Assembly: GCA_020747015.1 (NCBI GenBank)
Contig: JAGTJM010000042.1
Span: 186,001-250,000, forward strand
Length of the DNA: 64,000 nucleotides
Direction: 5' to 3'
From: Pyrenochaeta sp. MPI-SDFR-AT-0127
Taxonomy: Eukaryota > Ascomycota > Dothideomycetes > Pleosporales > Cucurbitariaceae
The translations under genes and the position numbers were made by a program. Of the stretch, positions 1-10,312 are shown in pieces; position 1 is the stretch's first letter, and the number at the start of each line of letters is the position of its first letter. The notes below the pieces were generated by a model. That model saw nothing but the letters and a program-made list of their open reading frames with translations, was not told the origin of the DNA and did no database searches.

Positions 1-1444
1 TCGACATTGGGGAAGGGGTTCTTGGTCTGTACAACATGTCAGCCATCCATCAGGATCCAATGTCGGGAAACTTTACCTTTCCGTGCTCGGTAAGCACGCC
101 GGGAGCGACCTCGGAGTTCTTCTTGACGAGCTGGTAGACAGGGTCTGCGGCAATTTCAGGTCGCGCATCTGCAAAGTCCATCAGAGCCTCGAAACGTGGG
201 TCAGGCTTCCTCAGCACAGCGTGGCCGTAACCGGGAATAACACGTCCAGACTTGAGGACACTCCACAGGAAGTCGTTGACGTCCTTCTCGGTGAACTTCT
301 CACCAACAACCTTTTGCATGTCCAGGATGAAGCGGAGCACCTCCTGAGCAGCAAGGCCGTGCAGAGGTCCAGCGAGACCTTGAAGGCCAGCGCTGTAGCT
401 GAGGAAGGGATCGCTGAGCGCAGATCCGACCAAATGAGTAGCGTGAGCAGAAACGTTGCCGCCCTCGTGGTCACCGTGGAGAGCGAGGTACAGACGAAGA
501 AGATCTTGGAATCCCTCGTTCTCCTTGCCAGACTTGCCCAACATGGCAGCGAAGTTGTAAGCCCAATCTTGGTTCACGTCAACCTCGTTGGGGAGGGCAC
601 CGCCACCGCGATAGGCGTTCTGGTAGATCTTCGCAGCGATGGTAGGCAGCTTCGCGAGAAGGCTGATGCTGTCATCGAAGGTCGGCTCCCAATAGTCGGC
701 CTTGTTGATACCCTTCTCATACGCCTTGGCGAATTTGGATTCGTAGTTGAGCGCCGAGACAGCCATTGCGAACTGGGTCATGGGGTGCAGATCTTTTGGC
801 AGGTCGTCTAGCATCTTCTCGACGAACTTGGGGATGCCAGCCTTCTCGGCAAGCTCTCGTGAGAGCGCACGAGTCTGTGATACAGAGGGAACCTCGCCCG
901 TGAGCAGAAGCCAGAACATGGCCTCAGGAAGCATCTCAGTGCCCGATGTGCCCTTGGGGAGCTCCTTCTGGCAGTCTTTGATCGTCTTGCCGTGGAACCG
1001 GATACCCTCGTTCGCGTCAAGGACTGATCCTTCCCATACCATGGCCTTCAACCCTCTTTGGGTCTGTTAGAGCCTTTTCTCTCTCTGTAGTGACGAATTG
1101 CATACCTCATTCCACCCAATGCATTCTCGACCTTGACATCGCCGAGCTTCTTGTCGGAGTGGGCCTTGACCTTCTTCAAGAGTTCGCGCTTAGCAGGCAG
1201 GACCTTCTTGAAAGTCTCCTTGAGATCTGGCTCAGCAGACGCCGAGTAGCTGCATGTTTGCACTAAAACAAACGTTGCGTTAGTGTGCTATGACGTCGGG
1301 TCGCAGGAACTCAATTGCATACCAGACACAAAAGGACGCGCCTGGGAAGCTCTGGTCAGCTTCAAAACCCATCAATGTCACATTTCAACGGCATACCTTT
1401 GCGGCTCTTAGAGCTCTGGAGGCTGTTCGTGCGCTCAACGCCAT
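1..1444 (-). CDS. mcsA: 2-methylcitrate synthase, mitochondrial (C-terminus cut by window edge)
   Basis: Citrate-synthase-fold enzyme that condenses propionyl-CoA with oxaloacetate to 2-methylcitrate in the mitochondrial matrix. Exons: 1397-1444, 1323-1341 (a 19-nt micro-exon), 1106-1262, 77-1055 and 1-26, all in frame. The start at 1444 gives a basic, Ser/Ala-rich leader (MALSARTASRALRAAK), a typical presequence. Visible family motifs are GNVSAHATHLVGSALSDPF, the histidine-bearing LAGPLHGLAAQE and GYGHAVLRKPDPR. The segment FHGKTIKDCQKELPKGTSG is, from memory, the form in fungal methylcitrate synthases; classical citrate synthases differ there. About 409 residues are visible of an expected 460. 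The divergent neighbour is methylisocitrate lyase, which independently supports methylcitrate over citrate synthase. Such enzymes usually keep some citrate synthase activity (family knowledge). The alternative, plain CIT1, is less likely. Confidence 0.87.
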
Positions 1445-1999
1445 GGCTGTGAGATTGATGAGGGGTAGCCGGGGTACGTGGATTGCGGGGGGAGGACAGC
1501 ACTTGTTCACTCTTCAACACACAAATTGCGAAACCGAGCGTCTTGCAAAGAACAATGGCGGTTATAAGGCTCGAGCGAGAAGCGAAGAAGGAAAAGCCCA
1601 CGGTAACTCTCGGCGACCAGAATTCACACGTCCGTTGATGCGACTGCGACGTCAAGGTACCGAGGGGTGTGCCAACGCGGTTAGCCGCCCTGGCTACCCT
1701 CGGGAGTCGGCTTGCTCGGTGGTGAGGAGAAGCTTTGCCGCACAAACATGACACGAAAGACGCTGTTCACACGACGCAGAAGAGGAACAGCGTTAGGTCC
1801 GCGTGCGAGAAGAGAACCTGGGTAGGACAGCGACAAGGGCGCCGGTGGCAAACATCATCACCGAGTCTGCCCCGAGTCATAGTAAACTTTTTGTCAACTA
1901 CGGCTCCTGCTTACCAACGCACCCTCTGCCACTATTCTCATAACTGAATAGAGCGAGGTTCTGCTGGATAGAGCCTCACTTCCCAAACACACAATCGCA
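1445..1999. promoter_or_regulatory. Shared intergenic region of the divergent methylcitrate-cycle pair
   Basis: 555 bp between two divergent start codons. It must hold the core promoters of both genes. Two matches to the CreA carbon-repressor consensus SYGGRG lie close together, CCGGGG at 1469-1474 and GCGGGG at 1485-1490, just upstream of the synthase ATG. Such 6-mers are common by chance, so this is only a lead. I saw no clear TATA or CCAAT box. Confidence 0.5.
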
Positions 2000-3915
2000 A
2001 TGCTGCGAACAGTACCACGCTCTGTTGTGCGCCAGAGCCGATCTCTGCGCCTATCGACTCGAGCCCCACAGCTTCTCCGTCCACTCTCCACCACCGCATG
2101 TCGCATGTCGAGCTCGACGCTCAAAGCTGTAGATCCTCCAGTCTCAGCTGCCCTCCCTGGTGACTCCTTTCAGCTCCTTCCTGAAGCTTCAAAAGCTGGT
2201 CAGGCCGAGGATGCTCTCTTCGACGAGCAGGTACAGGCCGTGAAGGATTGGTGGGCGTCGCCCAGGTACAATGGCATCAAGCGTCCATACTCGGCAGAGG
2301 ATGTCGTGAGCAAGCGGGGAGCGCTACAGCAGTCATATCCAAGCTCGCTGATGGCACGGAAGCTGTTCAACTTGCTGGAAGAGAGGGCCGCAAAGGGCGA
2401 GCCAGTACATACCAGTGCGTTTTCTCAGGCCCCCGTAGATACTACAGTAGCTAATTAAACGTACCCAAATTTCAGTGGGTGCCATTGACCCCATACAAAT
2501 GTCCCAGCAGGCCCCAAATCAGGAGGTGCTATACATCTCAGGATGGGCATGCTCGTCCGTACTCACCACAACCAACGAAGTCTCCGCCGACTTTGGCGAC
2601 TACCCCTACAACACTGTGCCAAACCAGGTGCAGCGACTCTTCAAGGCACAGCAACTCCATGACCGCAAGAACTGGGATAACAGGAGAAAGATGACCCCAG
2701 AAGAGCGGGCAAAGACACCATACTTGGACTATATGCGACCCATCATTGCAGACGGTGATACCGGGTATGTCCGCATTTTTGCAAATGTTTTATTCGTAAA
2801 GCTAACATTGATCCAGTCACGGTGGTCTCTCAGCAGTCATCAAGCTCGCGAAGCTCTTCGCCGAAAATGGAGCTGCCGGAGTACATTTCGAAGACCAGCT
2901 CCATGGAGGCAAGAAATGTGGACATCTCGCCGGAAAGGTTCTGGTTCCAGTCGGCGATCACATCAATCGCCTCGTAGCTGCCCGCTTCCAATGGGACATG
3001 ATGGGCTGCGAGAACCTCGTCATCGCACGAACTGATTCAGAAAGCGGAAAACTGCTCTCCAGCGCTGTTGACGTGCGAGACCATGAGTTTATCAAGGGCG
3101 TTACAGAGGAGACGGAACCTTTAGCAGAGACATTGCAGGATATGGAGGCTGCTGGGGCCCCAGGAAAGGAGATCGATCAGTACGAGGCGGTGTGGGTTAA
3201 GAAACACAAGCTCGTCACCTTTGACGAGGCCGTTGTACAGCACCTCGAAAAGGAGGGTGCATCGCAATCCACAATCGAAGAATACCTCAAGGAGATCAAG
3301 GCAAATCCCAACTTCTCCCTTCTCAAGCGCCGCCAAGTTGCAGGAAAATACACAAAGGATCCTGTCTACTTCAACTGGGACATTCCTCGCACACGCGAAG
3401 GATTCTATCACTACAAAGCTGGCGTCGCAGCAGCAACAAAGCGCGGCAAGGAATATGCCCCTTACGCCGATCTCCTCTGGGTTGAAACAGGCGACCCCAA
3501 TGTCGAAGAGGCCGCCAAATTCGCCGGCGACATCCGCGCCGTCCATCCCGGCAAGAAATTCGTGTACAACCTTTCTCCCTCCTTTAACTGGATGGGCCAG
3601 GGCTTCTCGGAAGAGAAGCTGAAGAGCTTCGTCTGGGACTTGGCGAAGCATGGTTTCGTCTTCCAGCTCATCTCCCTCGCTGGTATCCACTCTACTGCTA
3701 CCATAACGTGCGAGTTGAGCAGGGCGTTCAAGGACGAGGGCATGCTGGCATATGTCAAATTGGTCCAGGCTCGAGAGAAGGAGCTAGGTTGCGATGTACT
3801 AACACACCAGAAGTGGAGTGGCGCAGGGTACATTGACGGAATTCTCGGCGCAATTCAAAGTGGCAGTTCGGGGAGTAAGAGTATGGGAGATGGTAACACT
3901 GAGACTGGGTTTTAG
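2000..3915 (+). CDS. mclA: 2-methylisocitrate lyase, mitochondrial
   Basis: Isocitrate-lyase-family enzyme that cleaves 2-methylisocitrate to pyruvate and succinate, the last step of the methylcitrate cycle. Exons 2000-2414, 2476-2764 and 2817-3915 give 600 residues. The leader (MLRTVPRSVVRQSRSLRLS) is arginine-rich and lacks acids, as expected for mitochondrial import. The catalytic-loop motif KKCGH is at residues 267-271, with Cys269 the expected general acid. The context HFEDQLHGGKKCGHLAGKVL is family-typical, as are the DGDTGHGG metal/substrate segment and the NLSPSFNW segment. There is no C-terminal peroxisomal tripeptide (it ends TGF), which fits the mitochondrial paralogue rather than glyoxylate-cycle isocitrate lyase. 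Both introns are short (61 and 52 nt) and phase-consistent. The next-door synthase makes the substrate of the pathway; the dehydratase is not in this window. Confidence 0.9.
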
Positions 3916-4082
3916 ACACAAATCATGGAGATTAGAATCTCGAATAGTGCAAAATAGACCAAATCTTACATCTTCATACCGTTCTGAACTATCTCGAGCA
4001 TCATTATCTATCAATCATACCACTACTTTTGCCCTGTCGGAAGTTTAGGGGTGTTAGGGGTGAATGACATCTCCATCTCACA

Positions 4083-5124
4083 TTACAGCTCACTCTTTTC
4101 CATGCTCTCAATCGGCCTTCGTCCCCTGGCAAACAAGATTGTCCGCCACAACTTCTTTCCTCCAAACTCCATGTAGCATCTCTCCTTCATCGTGATGACA
4201 TCCACATCCACGAACCCCGCTTCAGTGAAGAACTTCCTGACGCCCTCGATTGTGAAATGTGGCACTACAATAGAGGCATTCATGCTCTTCTTGAATTCCG
4301 GGGTTGTGTCATCGATAACGTGCTTTTTCTTTTCCTCGTGATGATGCTGTTCGTGCTTATGGCCATGCTCGTGCTCGTGCTTGTGTTCACCATGGCCGTG
4401 ACCATGGCCATGTACATGGTTATGCACAGCATGGTTGCCTTCGCTAGCAGGGATAGGATCACCATTTTCATCGACCAGGAGATCGCCGCCTTCGAGGAAG
4501 TCGTTGATGACCAGCACGCCACCGGGCCTCAGTCTCTCTTTCAGCTGCCGCGCTGAATGCACAACGTCTTCAAAATGGTGGAACCCAAAGCCAACGGTGG
4601 CGAGGTCAAAGTTCTGCCATTCTGGGCCAGAGAGTTCCGGGGGTGAGGGGTTGGACTTGTCGAAGAGATCGCCGGGCACTGCGTTGACAACGGCTTCTGA
4701 GAAGTTGGCTTCGCGGGCGCGCGAGTTGTATGTCTTCACCATGTTGGGTGATATATCTATGCCTTGGGTTTTAGTGACGTAGGGTCCGAATACCTGTTGT
4801 TGTTAGTCGTTGTAGTTCTTGTGAAGGGAGTTAGACACTGTACCCTTGTCATGAGTCCTGTGCCGCACGCATAATCAAGAAGGCGGACTTCATCTTGATC
4901 AGAGCTGGAGCCAGTATTGGCGAACGGGATGCCAACCCAGTTGAGGTCGGCTCGTAGGGCATCAGTGACTGCCTTGTTGACGATGGCGAACCAAGGTTTG
5001 CTATCGTAGGACTCGGCCATGGAGCTACGCCATATTAGATATGTGTCTATAACTAGATAATGTTAGACGGGTCGGAGAAGGAAACATACTCAAAGTGTCT
5101 GCGGTTGGCCTCTGCGAAATTCAT
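4083..5124 (-). CDS. Class I SAM-dependent methyltransferase with a histidine-rich loop
   Basis: Exons 5090-5124, 4844-5024 and 4083-4793 give 308 residues starting MNFAEANRRHFDSMAESYDS, the usual N-terminus of UbiE/COQ5-like methyltransferases. SAM-binding motif I is LLDYACGTGLMTR (about 60-72), followed by QGIDISPNMV and, further on, LRPGGVLVINDF. The substrate is unknown; this family includes many small-molecule methyltransferases. The odd feature is an insertion at residues 193-224 in which 16 of 32 residues are histidine, mixed with Gly, Glu and Lys (DNA 4338-4433), then a charged linker. It sits between core strand 5 and the C-terminal strands and looks like a metal-binding loop. The gene is convergent with methylisocitrate lyase, with 167 bp between stop codons, so no operon-like link is implied. 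Confidence 0.85.
4338..4433 (-). other. Histidine-rich insert coding segment
   Basis: This is a low-complexity stretch in the methyltransferase CDS coding for alternating His-Gly, His-Glu and His-Lys pairs and ending in His-His-His. It resembles the His-rich loops of ZIP and CDF metal transporters and metallochaperones. In a methyltransferase it is unexpected. Confidence 0.9.
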
Positions 5125-5707
5125 CTTGACGTGTAGGTGAGGGGCACTTTTGAATAGCTGAAATGTCTGCAATCGAATCGAGTGAGATGATATGAAGTAA
5201 AGTATGGTTGATTGAGGTAAGTTAGTTGATGGTGCCCTTTCCTTGAGCTGACCTTGGCTTTATATATGTTGTGGAGTGGAGTTGGTGGTTGTCCAAAGTC
5301 GCCGATCTGTATCGGAGACATACCAAGCTAACGCTCCTATTGGTCGAAAAGCCAACGTATGGGCCAGACGCGCAAAGCATTACACAGGAAAACTAGAAAT
5401 AGAAGCAGAGGCTGGCGGTTTGCCGAGAGCTAATAACTTTGAATTGTGCCAGACTCATCTTGCATAAAGATAGTAAAGTATGTGTTCACAGGTCTAGCGC
5501 CCGTCGACTTCCAGGCTAAAGAAACGGCATTGTTCCGGAGACATTATTTGGGAGACGCGTCTCGGAGATAAATATCAACCATGAAAGTTAATTCTTGAGT
5601 CACAGCCCGGAGAGTTGAACTTTACTTGCCGTTTTCATACTTTAAGCAAGAAGGCTATCAGACCCCCTCAACCTACGTAGATCAAGCCGTTCCCGAGCAG
5701 CCATGTT
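5125..5707. other. Intergenic, 583 bp
   Basis: Upstream region of the methyltransferase and 3' flank of TYW3. I see no convincing coding frame or repeat. It should contain the methyltransferase promoter. Confidence 0.6.
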
Positions 5708-6684
5708 CTAGTGGAAAATGTCCTCAATAGTGTCGTTGCTCGATAACTCAGCTCGAGCATGGGAATTCTGAGCATCTTTTGCTTGTAAAGCTTGTTGTCG
5801 TGCAAGACCTTCTTCTCGTTTCCGGCGCTTTCTGGCCTCCCCATCTTCCCAATCTGGCACTAACGCCCCAGTTGCAATTGAACTCTGAGGCTGATAGGAG
5901 GCTATGAGAGCTGCTCGAAACCGTGTTATTCGTTCCACGTTAATCTTGAAGCGCTCATTGGCGATACACATCAATATGCGTAGATAGCTCTCATCGACAA
6001 GGGGAATATTTCGGCCGTCTTCATTATGATAGCCGATGATGGAATCAAACGAAAAGCCTGTCGATCGAACTGCAACCATGGGATTTATCTCCCCAGACTT
6101 TGTGGAACTCAAGCTCACAGCCCCACTCTCGCGGAAACCGGCGGCCAACGCTGCAGTGAGGATGCGTTGGGCATGGTCTAGAGATGAGCTTAAGATATGG
6201 AGGATCTAACTTGATGTCAGACTTTGTGAGGTTCTGTTCTCGGCGACCTTACCATTGGCTCAAATTTGAGGTGTATGTACCTGGAAGATACATTAGGCGT
6301 GACATTCTCCCCATCGCTCAACTTTTGCAAGCCGAACATTGTCATATAATTTGAAGGTAAAGCTGGATTAGTCGCGACTGGACTGTGAGAAATAAACAGC
6401 CATGCGCCGCCTCCGCCTTTTCCTCCTGGGCCGGCCCGGGACTCTTCGCCTTCAGCAACGGATACCACACTCTCAACTTCCGCTTTTCGTCCTTCCAAGA
6501 AGACACTGATTCTGCCAGAGCAACTGCTAGTTGTGACCAGGCCGTCGAGGCGGTTGATCTCGCCAATCATATCGCGGATTGGCTCGTCGATTGAACCTTT
6601 CGGCGACGAATCATGGTACTCGCCATCTGGGGCATCCAGTTGCTCCAGAATTTTTTGCTTACGAGCGTCGAAGCGACTCGCCAT
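5708..6684 (-). CDS. TYW3: tRNA wybutosine-synthesizing protein 3 (TYW3)
   Basis: Exons 6253-6684 and 5708-6205 give 309 residues, with one 47-nt intron. TYW3 is the N-methyltransferase of wybutosine synthesis at G37 of tRNA-Phe, acting in the cytosol (family knowledge). Family hallmarks are the N-terminal MASRFDARKQKILEQL helix, TSSCSGRISVFLEG (about 52-65), the GGGGAWLFISHSP strand, and HLKFEPMILHILSSSLDHAQ across the intron. The second exon has GFRESGAVSLSST and MVAVRSTGFSFDS, also typical, then the helical tail rich in Arg, Lys and Glu (GEARKRRKREEGLARQQALQ). The gene is divergent from the DUF2461 gene, with 249 bp between starts. In some species TYW3 is fused to other wybutosine enzymes; here it stands alone. 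Confidence 0.88.
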
Positions 6685-6933
6685 GTGTGCAATAGATTTG
6701 AAATTTTACGCACTTTCAGGGTGCATGTGCGTTCGAGCGAAGCGCGTGACAACGCGATGGATTTTCGCGTTGGCCCGCGCCTCTCAGTCCTGCCTGCACT
6801 TGCGTCATCAACATTCGCGATGGCCTACTGATGGTCAGTGCGCTGCCCTTACACCTCACAGACAGCCGCCTTCCAGTCGCGACAAACACTGCGCGACTTC
6901 TCTAGGTACCAAGTAAACCACCGGCTTGTCAAC

Positions 6934-9900
6934 ATGCCTCGAAAAGCAGTAAATCCTGAGCCCACATTGGCTGCTAGAAGCTCGTCTAAGCGACCAGCAC
7001 CGGATACACCAACCAGGCAATCCAAACGGGGCAGAGCGACAGCAAGAAAGTCATACGTAGAGCCGGATTCAGACGTAGATGAAGCAACAGATACCGACAA
7101 CAAAGGAAATATTCCAGCTGGGAAAGATCAGAACGACGACGACGCTGTCACTTCAGACTATGAGGACCAAAGCGACAAGGAACCATTGACTGAATCTGAG
7201 CACGACGAGACTGCTAGTGAGGAAGAAACGACACCCAAAAAGTTGACAAAACGTGAAAGTTTAGCGAAACGAAGTGCCCTTCCTATTCATAGTAAGCTTG
7301 CTGAAGAGGAGGACTTATGGAAGCCAGGAACCAAGCTTGCACCAGGCACGCGGCTCGTCATCAAGAAACCCAAGGCAAGAGATCCAGGCAACACGCCATA
7401 CACAGACGAAACAATCCATCCAAACACAATGTTATTTCTGCAAGACTTAGCAGCCAACAACGAGCGCCAATGGTTAAAGTGTAAGTCATGCCATCACATT
7501 CCAACATACGTGGTTCAAGGCTGTTCTGGCTACCTGATATGTAACCGCGAGTGGCCGCGATAACGCATGCGAGCCGCAAGCTGATATTTCATAGTGCATG
7601 ATCCAGATTATCGAGCGGCCTTGCAAGATTTCACTACTTTCACAGAGCAAGTTTCTGAGAAGGTAATTGAGGCGGACGAAACCATCCCCGAACTGCCAGT
7701 CAAAGACGTTGTGAGTACTGAAGATGAGATAGTGTCAACGACTAAAGTTGCTAAACACAACGCAGATTTATCGGATCTATCGAGGTCAGGAGAGAAATTG
7801 AACTTGAGCCAATGTCGACACTAACAGGCGTAGATGTGCGATTCTCCAAAGATCCAACACCATATAAGGTACGAAGGAACTCATTCATGTAAACTTAGCC
7901 ATGTGTGCAAAGGTTTCGGAACGCTGCTCCCATGATCAAATCCGTTCGTTATAATCTGACGTCCATTCAGACGTATTTCTCCGCGGCCTGGTCCAGAACT
8001 GGTCGGAAGGGTCCATATGCCCACTTTTACGTGCAGATCCAACCGAACGGTGGGAGTTTTGTTGGTAAGTACCTCTTCCCTTGCATCTCAGGAGACCGCT
8101 ATGCATGAGCGCTTGTGGGTCTATACTCGAACAATGCTTGCATGGTTACCGCGTAACCTCGTGGATTTCGAATTGGTATCTCCTTGCATAAAGGTGCATG
8201 CGAGACGCACGAACACCCGACCCTCGGCGACATGTGTTCAACAACGGACTGGGCCAATGCATCATCTTCTCTGGAAGGCGACGTCTCGTGCTCGTTAATG
8301 TACATATGGTGACACAGTTGCCACGCCAGTGACAGAAGCGAGCTATTGGATAGTGCCATTGGTTCAACGGTCTGTTGGTGTGCCCTCGAGGGCACTGCAC
8401 GACATCACTGCGTCGAGGACGCCAACACCTTCACTGCAGAAGATACGAAGTTGTTAGAACCCTTACCAGCGCCCGTGAAACAAGAAGCTGCGATAACTCA
8501 CGGTAATACGTTGATGTATAGATACATCGGTCCGATGTCGTAATGGTTCGGATTCGGCAAGACTGATGAACGTGCAGCCAATACTGGACCCAGGATGGCT
8601 TGCTTATCACGTATCGGTCCATGTAGGATACTGTCAAGCTACGTGTAACAGCTATCGGCGATTTAGTATTCATGTTCGTTCAGCATTTGATGAGCACCGA
8701 TTGTTCTGGGGCAGACTGGACTTTTGCGCAATGCCGAGCTAGTCCAGTTGCTGGACACTCTTTGGCTTGGCCGAGTACGACAGTTATTAGCATTTCGGAT
8801 CTTCATCGTTCTTGCCATTCCCTTACTTTCACACATGCGCGAGGGAGCGTAGCGCAAGCACACAAGCGAGATGGCTCTCCTGATGCAACTTTTCGGTACT
8901 CTTTCGTTTCATGCACTTCGCTAACAGTTGAGAAGGCGGTGGATTTTGGCAGCCAGACGCTGCTTCGTTAAGCAAGTTACGCCGTGACATCGATCGCAAG
9001 CCGCACAAGATAAAGGCTACTTTAACAAACGCAGGGATTCGAAGAGCATTCTTGGGGGGCGTTCAAGCCGACGAGAAGAAAGCTGTCAAAGCCTTCACAA
9101 GCCTTCCGACCAATCAATCAACAGCTTTAAAGCGACATCCGAAGGTGAGTCTGATCATTTTAACACCGGTCTGTCATCAATTGCACGGCTGGTGGCACCA
9201 TCGAGGCGTCGCCAACACAAAAGCGTTTACTATTGAATCGCGGCTCTGTCCTCATGGCAGGCACCATGTTCTCAGACTTCAATGTCATGGTAATGGACTT
9301 GGCCGTAACTGCAAAAGTCTTATCAGGAATCTGGATATCATCCAAACATCCGTTGAGAGAAGTATGCGGTACACATAAGCGCATTCAATGTGGGACTCCT
9401 ATGCTATTGGAGTTCTCTTCTCGATAAGTCACACTGCATATTTGGTGGTAGGCGGAATCCTATCATTCACGCTTTATTGATGCAGTGTGCTTCGTTGCTT
9501 TGCAACCTTGGGAAGCTAGACTCCATCCTTGCGTCCAGGACTCGCTGTGGTTGCCCAATATGATCAAACAAGCCTGAGCTGAACGGGCTAGGCGTCCTTG
9601 CTACGTAATAATGGTTGGGAAAGCCAGGGACCAAAGGATCTCAGCTTTTTTCAAGTCCGAGTCTTGGAGGTGCATAAGCTTCTGAAGCTATGCAAAGTAC
9701 ACCAAGGTGGCGAACCAGTCTCCATTGAGCGACTGAGCAGCATGATCATTCACATACTACTTGTTGTAATTGGATCGAAAAAGTCACTGACCAACTTATT
9801 GCCAGGGATACGACCACGATCACAAGGATATCGAGCTCCTTCGCCTCCGAAACTACACCATAGGCAAGAAGCTCCGAGACCATGAAGTTGTGGGGCCAGG

Positions 9901-10312
9901 TGGACTGGATCGAGTGGCTGAACTCATACAATGTATGGTTCCTTTTGTAAGTCTGCAACTCTTCTTCTGCTCTTTGATGATGCGAGTAAAAGTTCTTGTG
10001 ATTACACAATGTTGAGTGCGAGAAAGCTGGCTCTCAGGATATCCCTGCATGTGCGCAAGCGATGGAGCAAATGTTCTGCTGGCTGTTTTGTGTGTTGGCA
10101 CTGCAGTAACCCGATTTTAGCTCACCGTAGCTGGTGAGGTGGCGAAGCGCTCATTTGTTGAAGGCACACATGATAGTCACAACGCTAACCTGCTCCTGCA
10201 GATCACTTATTTGAACAGTGTCGTAATGCCAGACGAGGACTCGTCTGGCGAGAGCGGGGACGAGAGCGACGGTGAGAGTGGTAGTGTCGTTGCCAACGAT
10301 GTCGAGGCTTGA
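6934..10312 (+). CDS. DUF2461 (TIGR02453-like) nuclear-type protein with very long introns
   Basis: Eight exons in frame: 6934-7480, 7595-7710, 7766-7784 (19 nt), 7834-7868, 7971-8064, 8936-9144, 9806-9946 and 10202-10312; 423 residues. Residues 1-140 are disordered, basic then acidic, with a likely nuclear signal (QSKRGRATARK). The DUF2461 domain follows: FLQDLAANNERQWLKLHDP, ELPVKDVIYRIYRDVRFSKD, YFSAAWSRTGRKGPYAHFYV, SFVGGGFWQPDAASLSKLRR, FLGGVQADEKKAVKAF, and ELLRLRNYTIGKKLRDHEVV. A Ser/Asp/Glu-rich tail ends the protein. The biochemical function of the family is not known to me. The first four introns are normal (49-114 nt); the last three are 871, 661 and 255 nt, rare in such a compact genome. 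An in-frame ATG at 6838 is possible, but 6934 (CAACATGCC context) fits better. Confidence 0.84.
8065..8935 (+). other. 871-nt intron of the DUF2461 gene
   Basis: Donor GTAAGT at 8065 and acceptor AAG at 8935, with CTAAC branch sequence at about 8921-8925. The flanking exons join to read SFVGGGFWQPDAA without frame change. I found no nested gene and no paired terminal repeats. One short palindrome (GGTTAC-CGC-GTAACC) lies at 8144-8158. Confidence 0.75.
9145..9805 (+). other. 661-nt intron of the DUF2461 gene
   Basis: Donor GTGAGT and acceptor GCCAG, with a CTGAC branch sequence at about 9787. A perfect 10-nt inverted repeat, CACACTGCAT at 9430-9439 and ATGCAGTGTG at 9480-9489, could form a hairpin. 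No coding frame in it matches a family I know. Confidence 0.72.

Noticed and set aside
83..811. 242-codon plus-strand frame
   Set aside because: It lies antisense to the strongly conserved methylcitrate synthase exon and has no family motifs; a codon-bias shadow.
77..1444. Calling the first gene ordinary citrate synthase CIT1
   Set aside because: FHGKTIKDCQKELPKGTSG and the methylisocitrate lyase neighbour fit methylcitrate synthase better; kept only as an alternative.
8690..8800. Possible DUF2461 exon reading GLLRNAELVQLLDTLW
   Set aside because: It resembles the family loosely, but no acceptor gives the right phase. The exon at 8936 joins in phase and restores GGGFWQPDAASLSKLRR.
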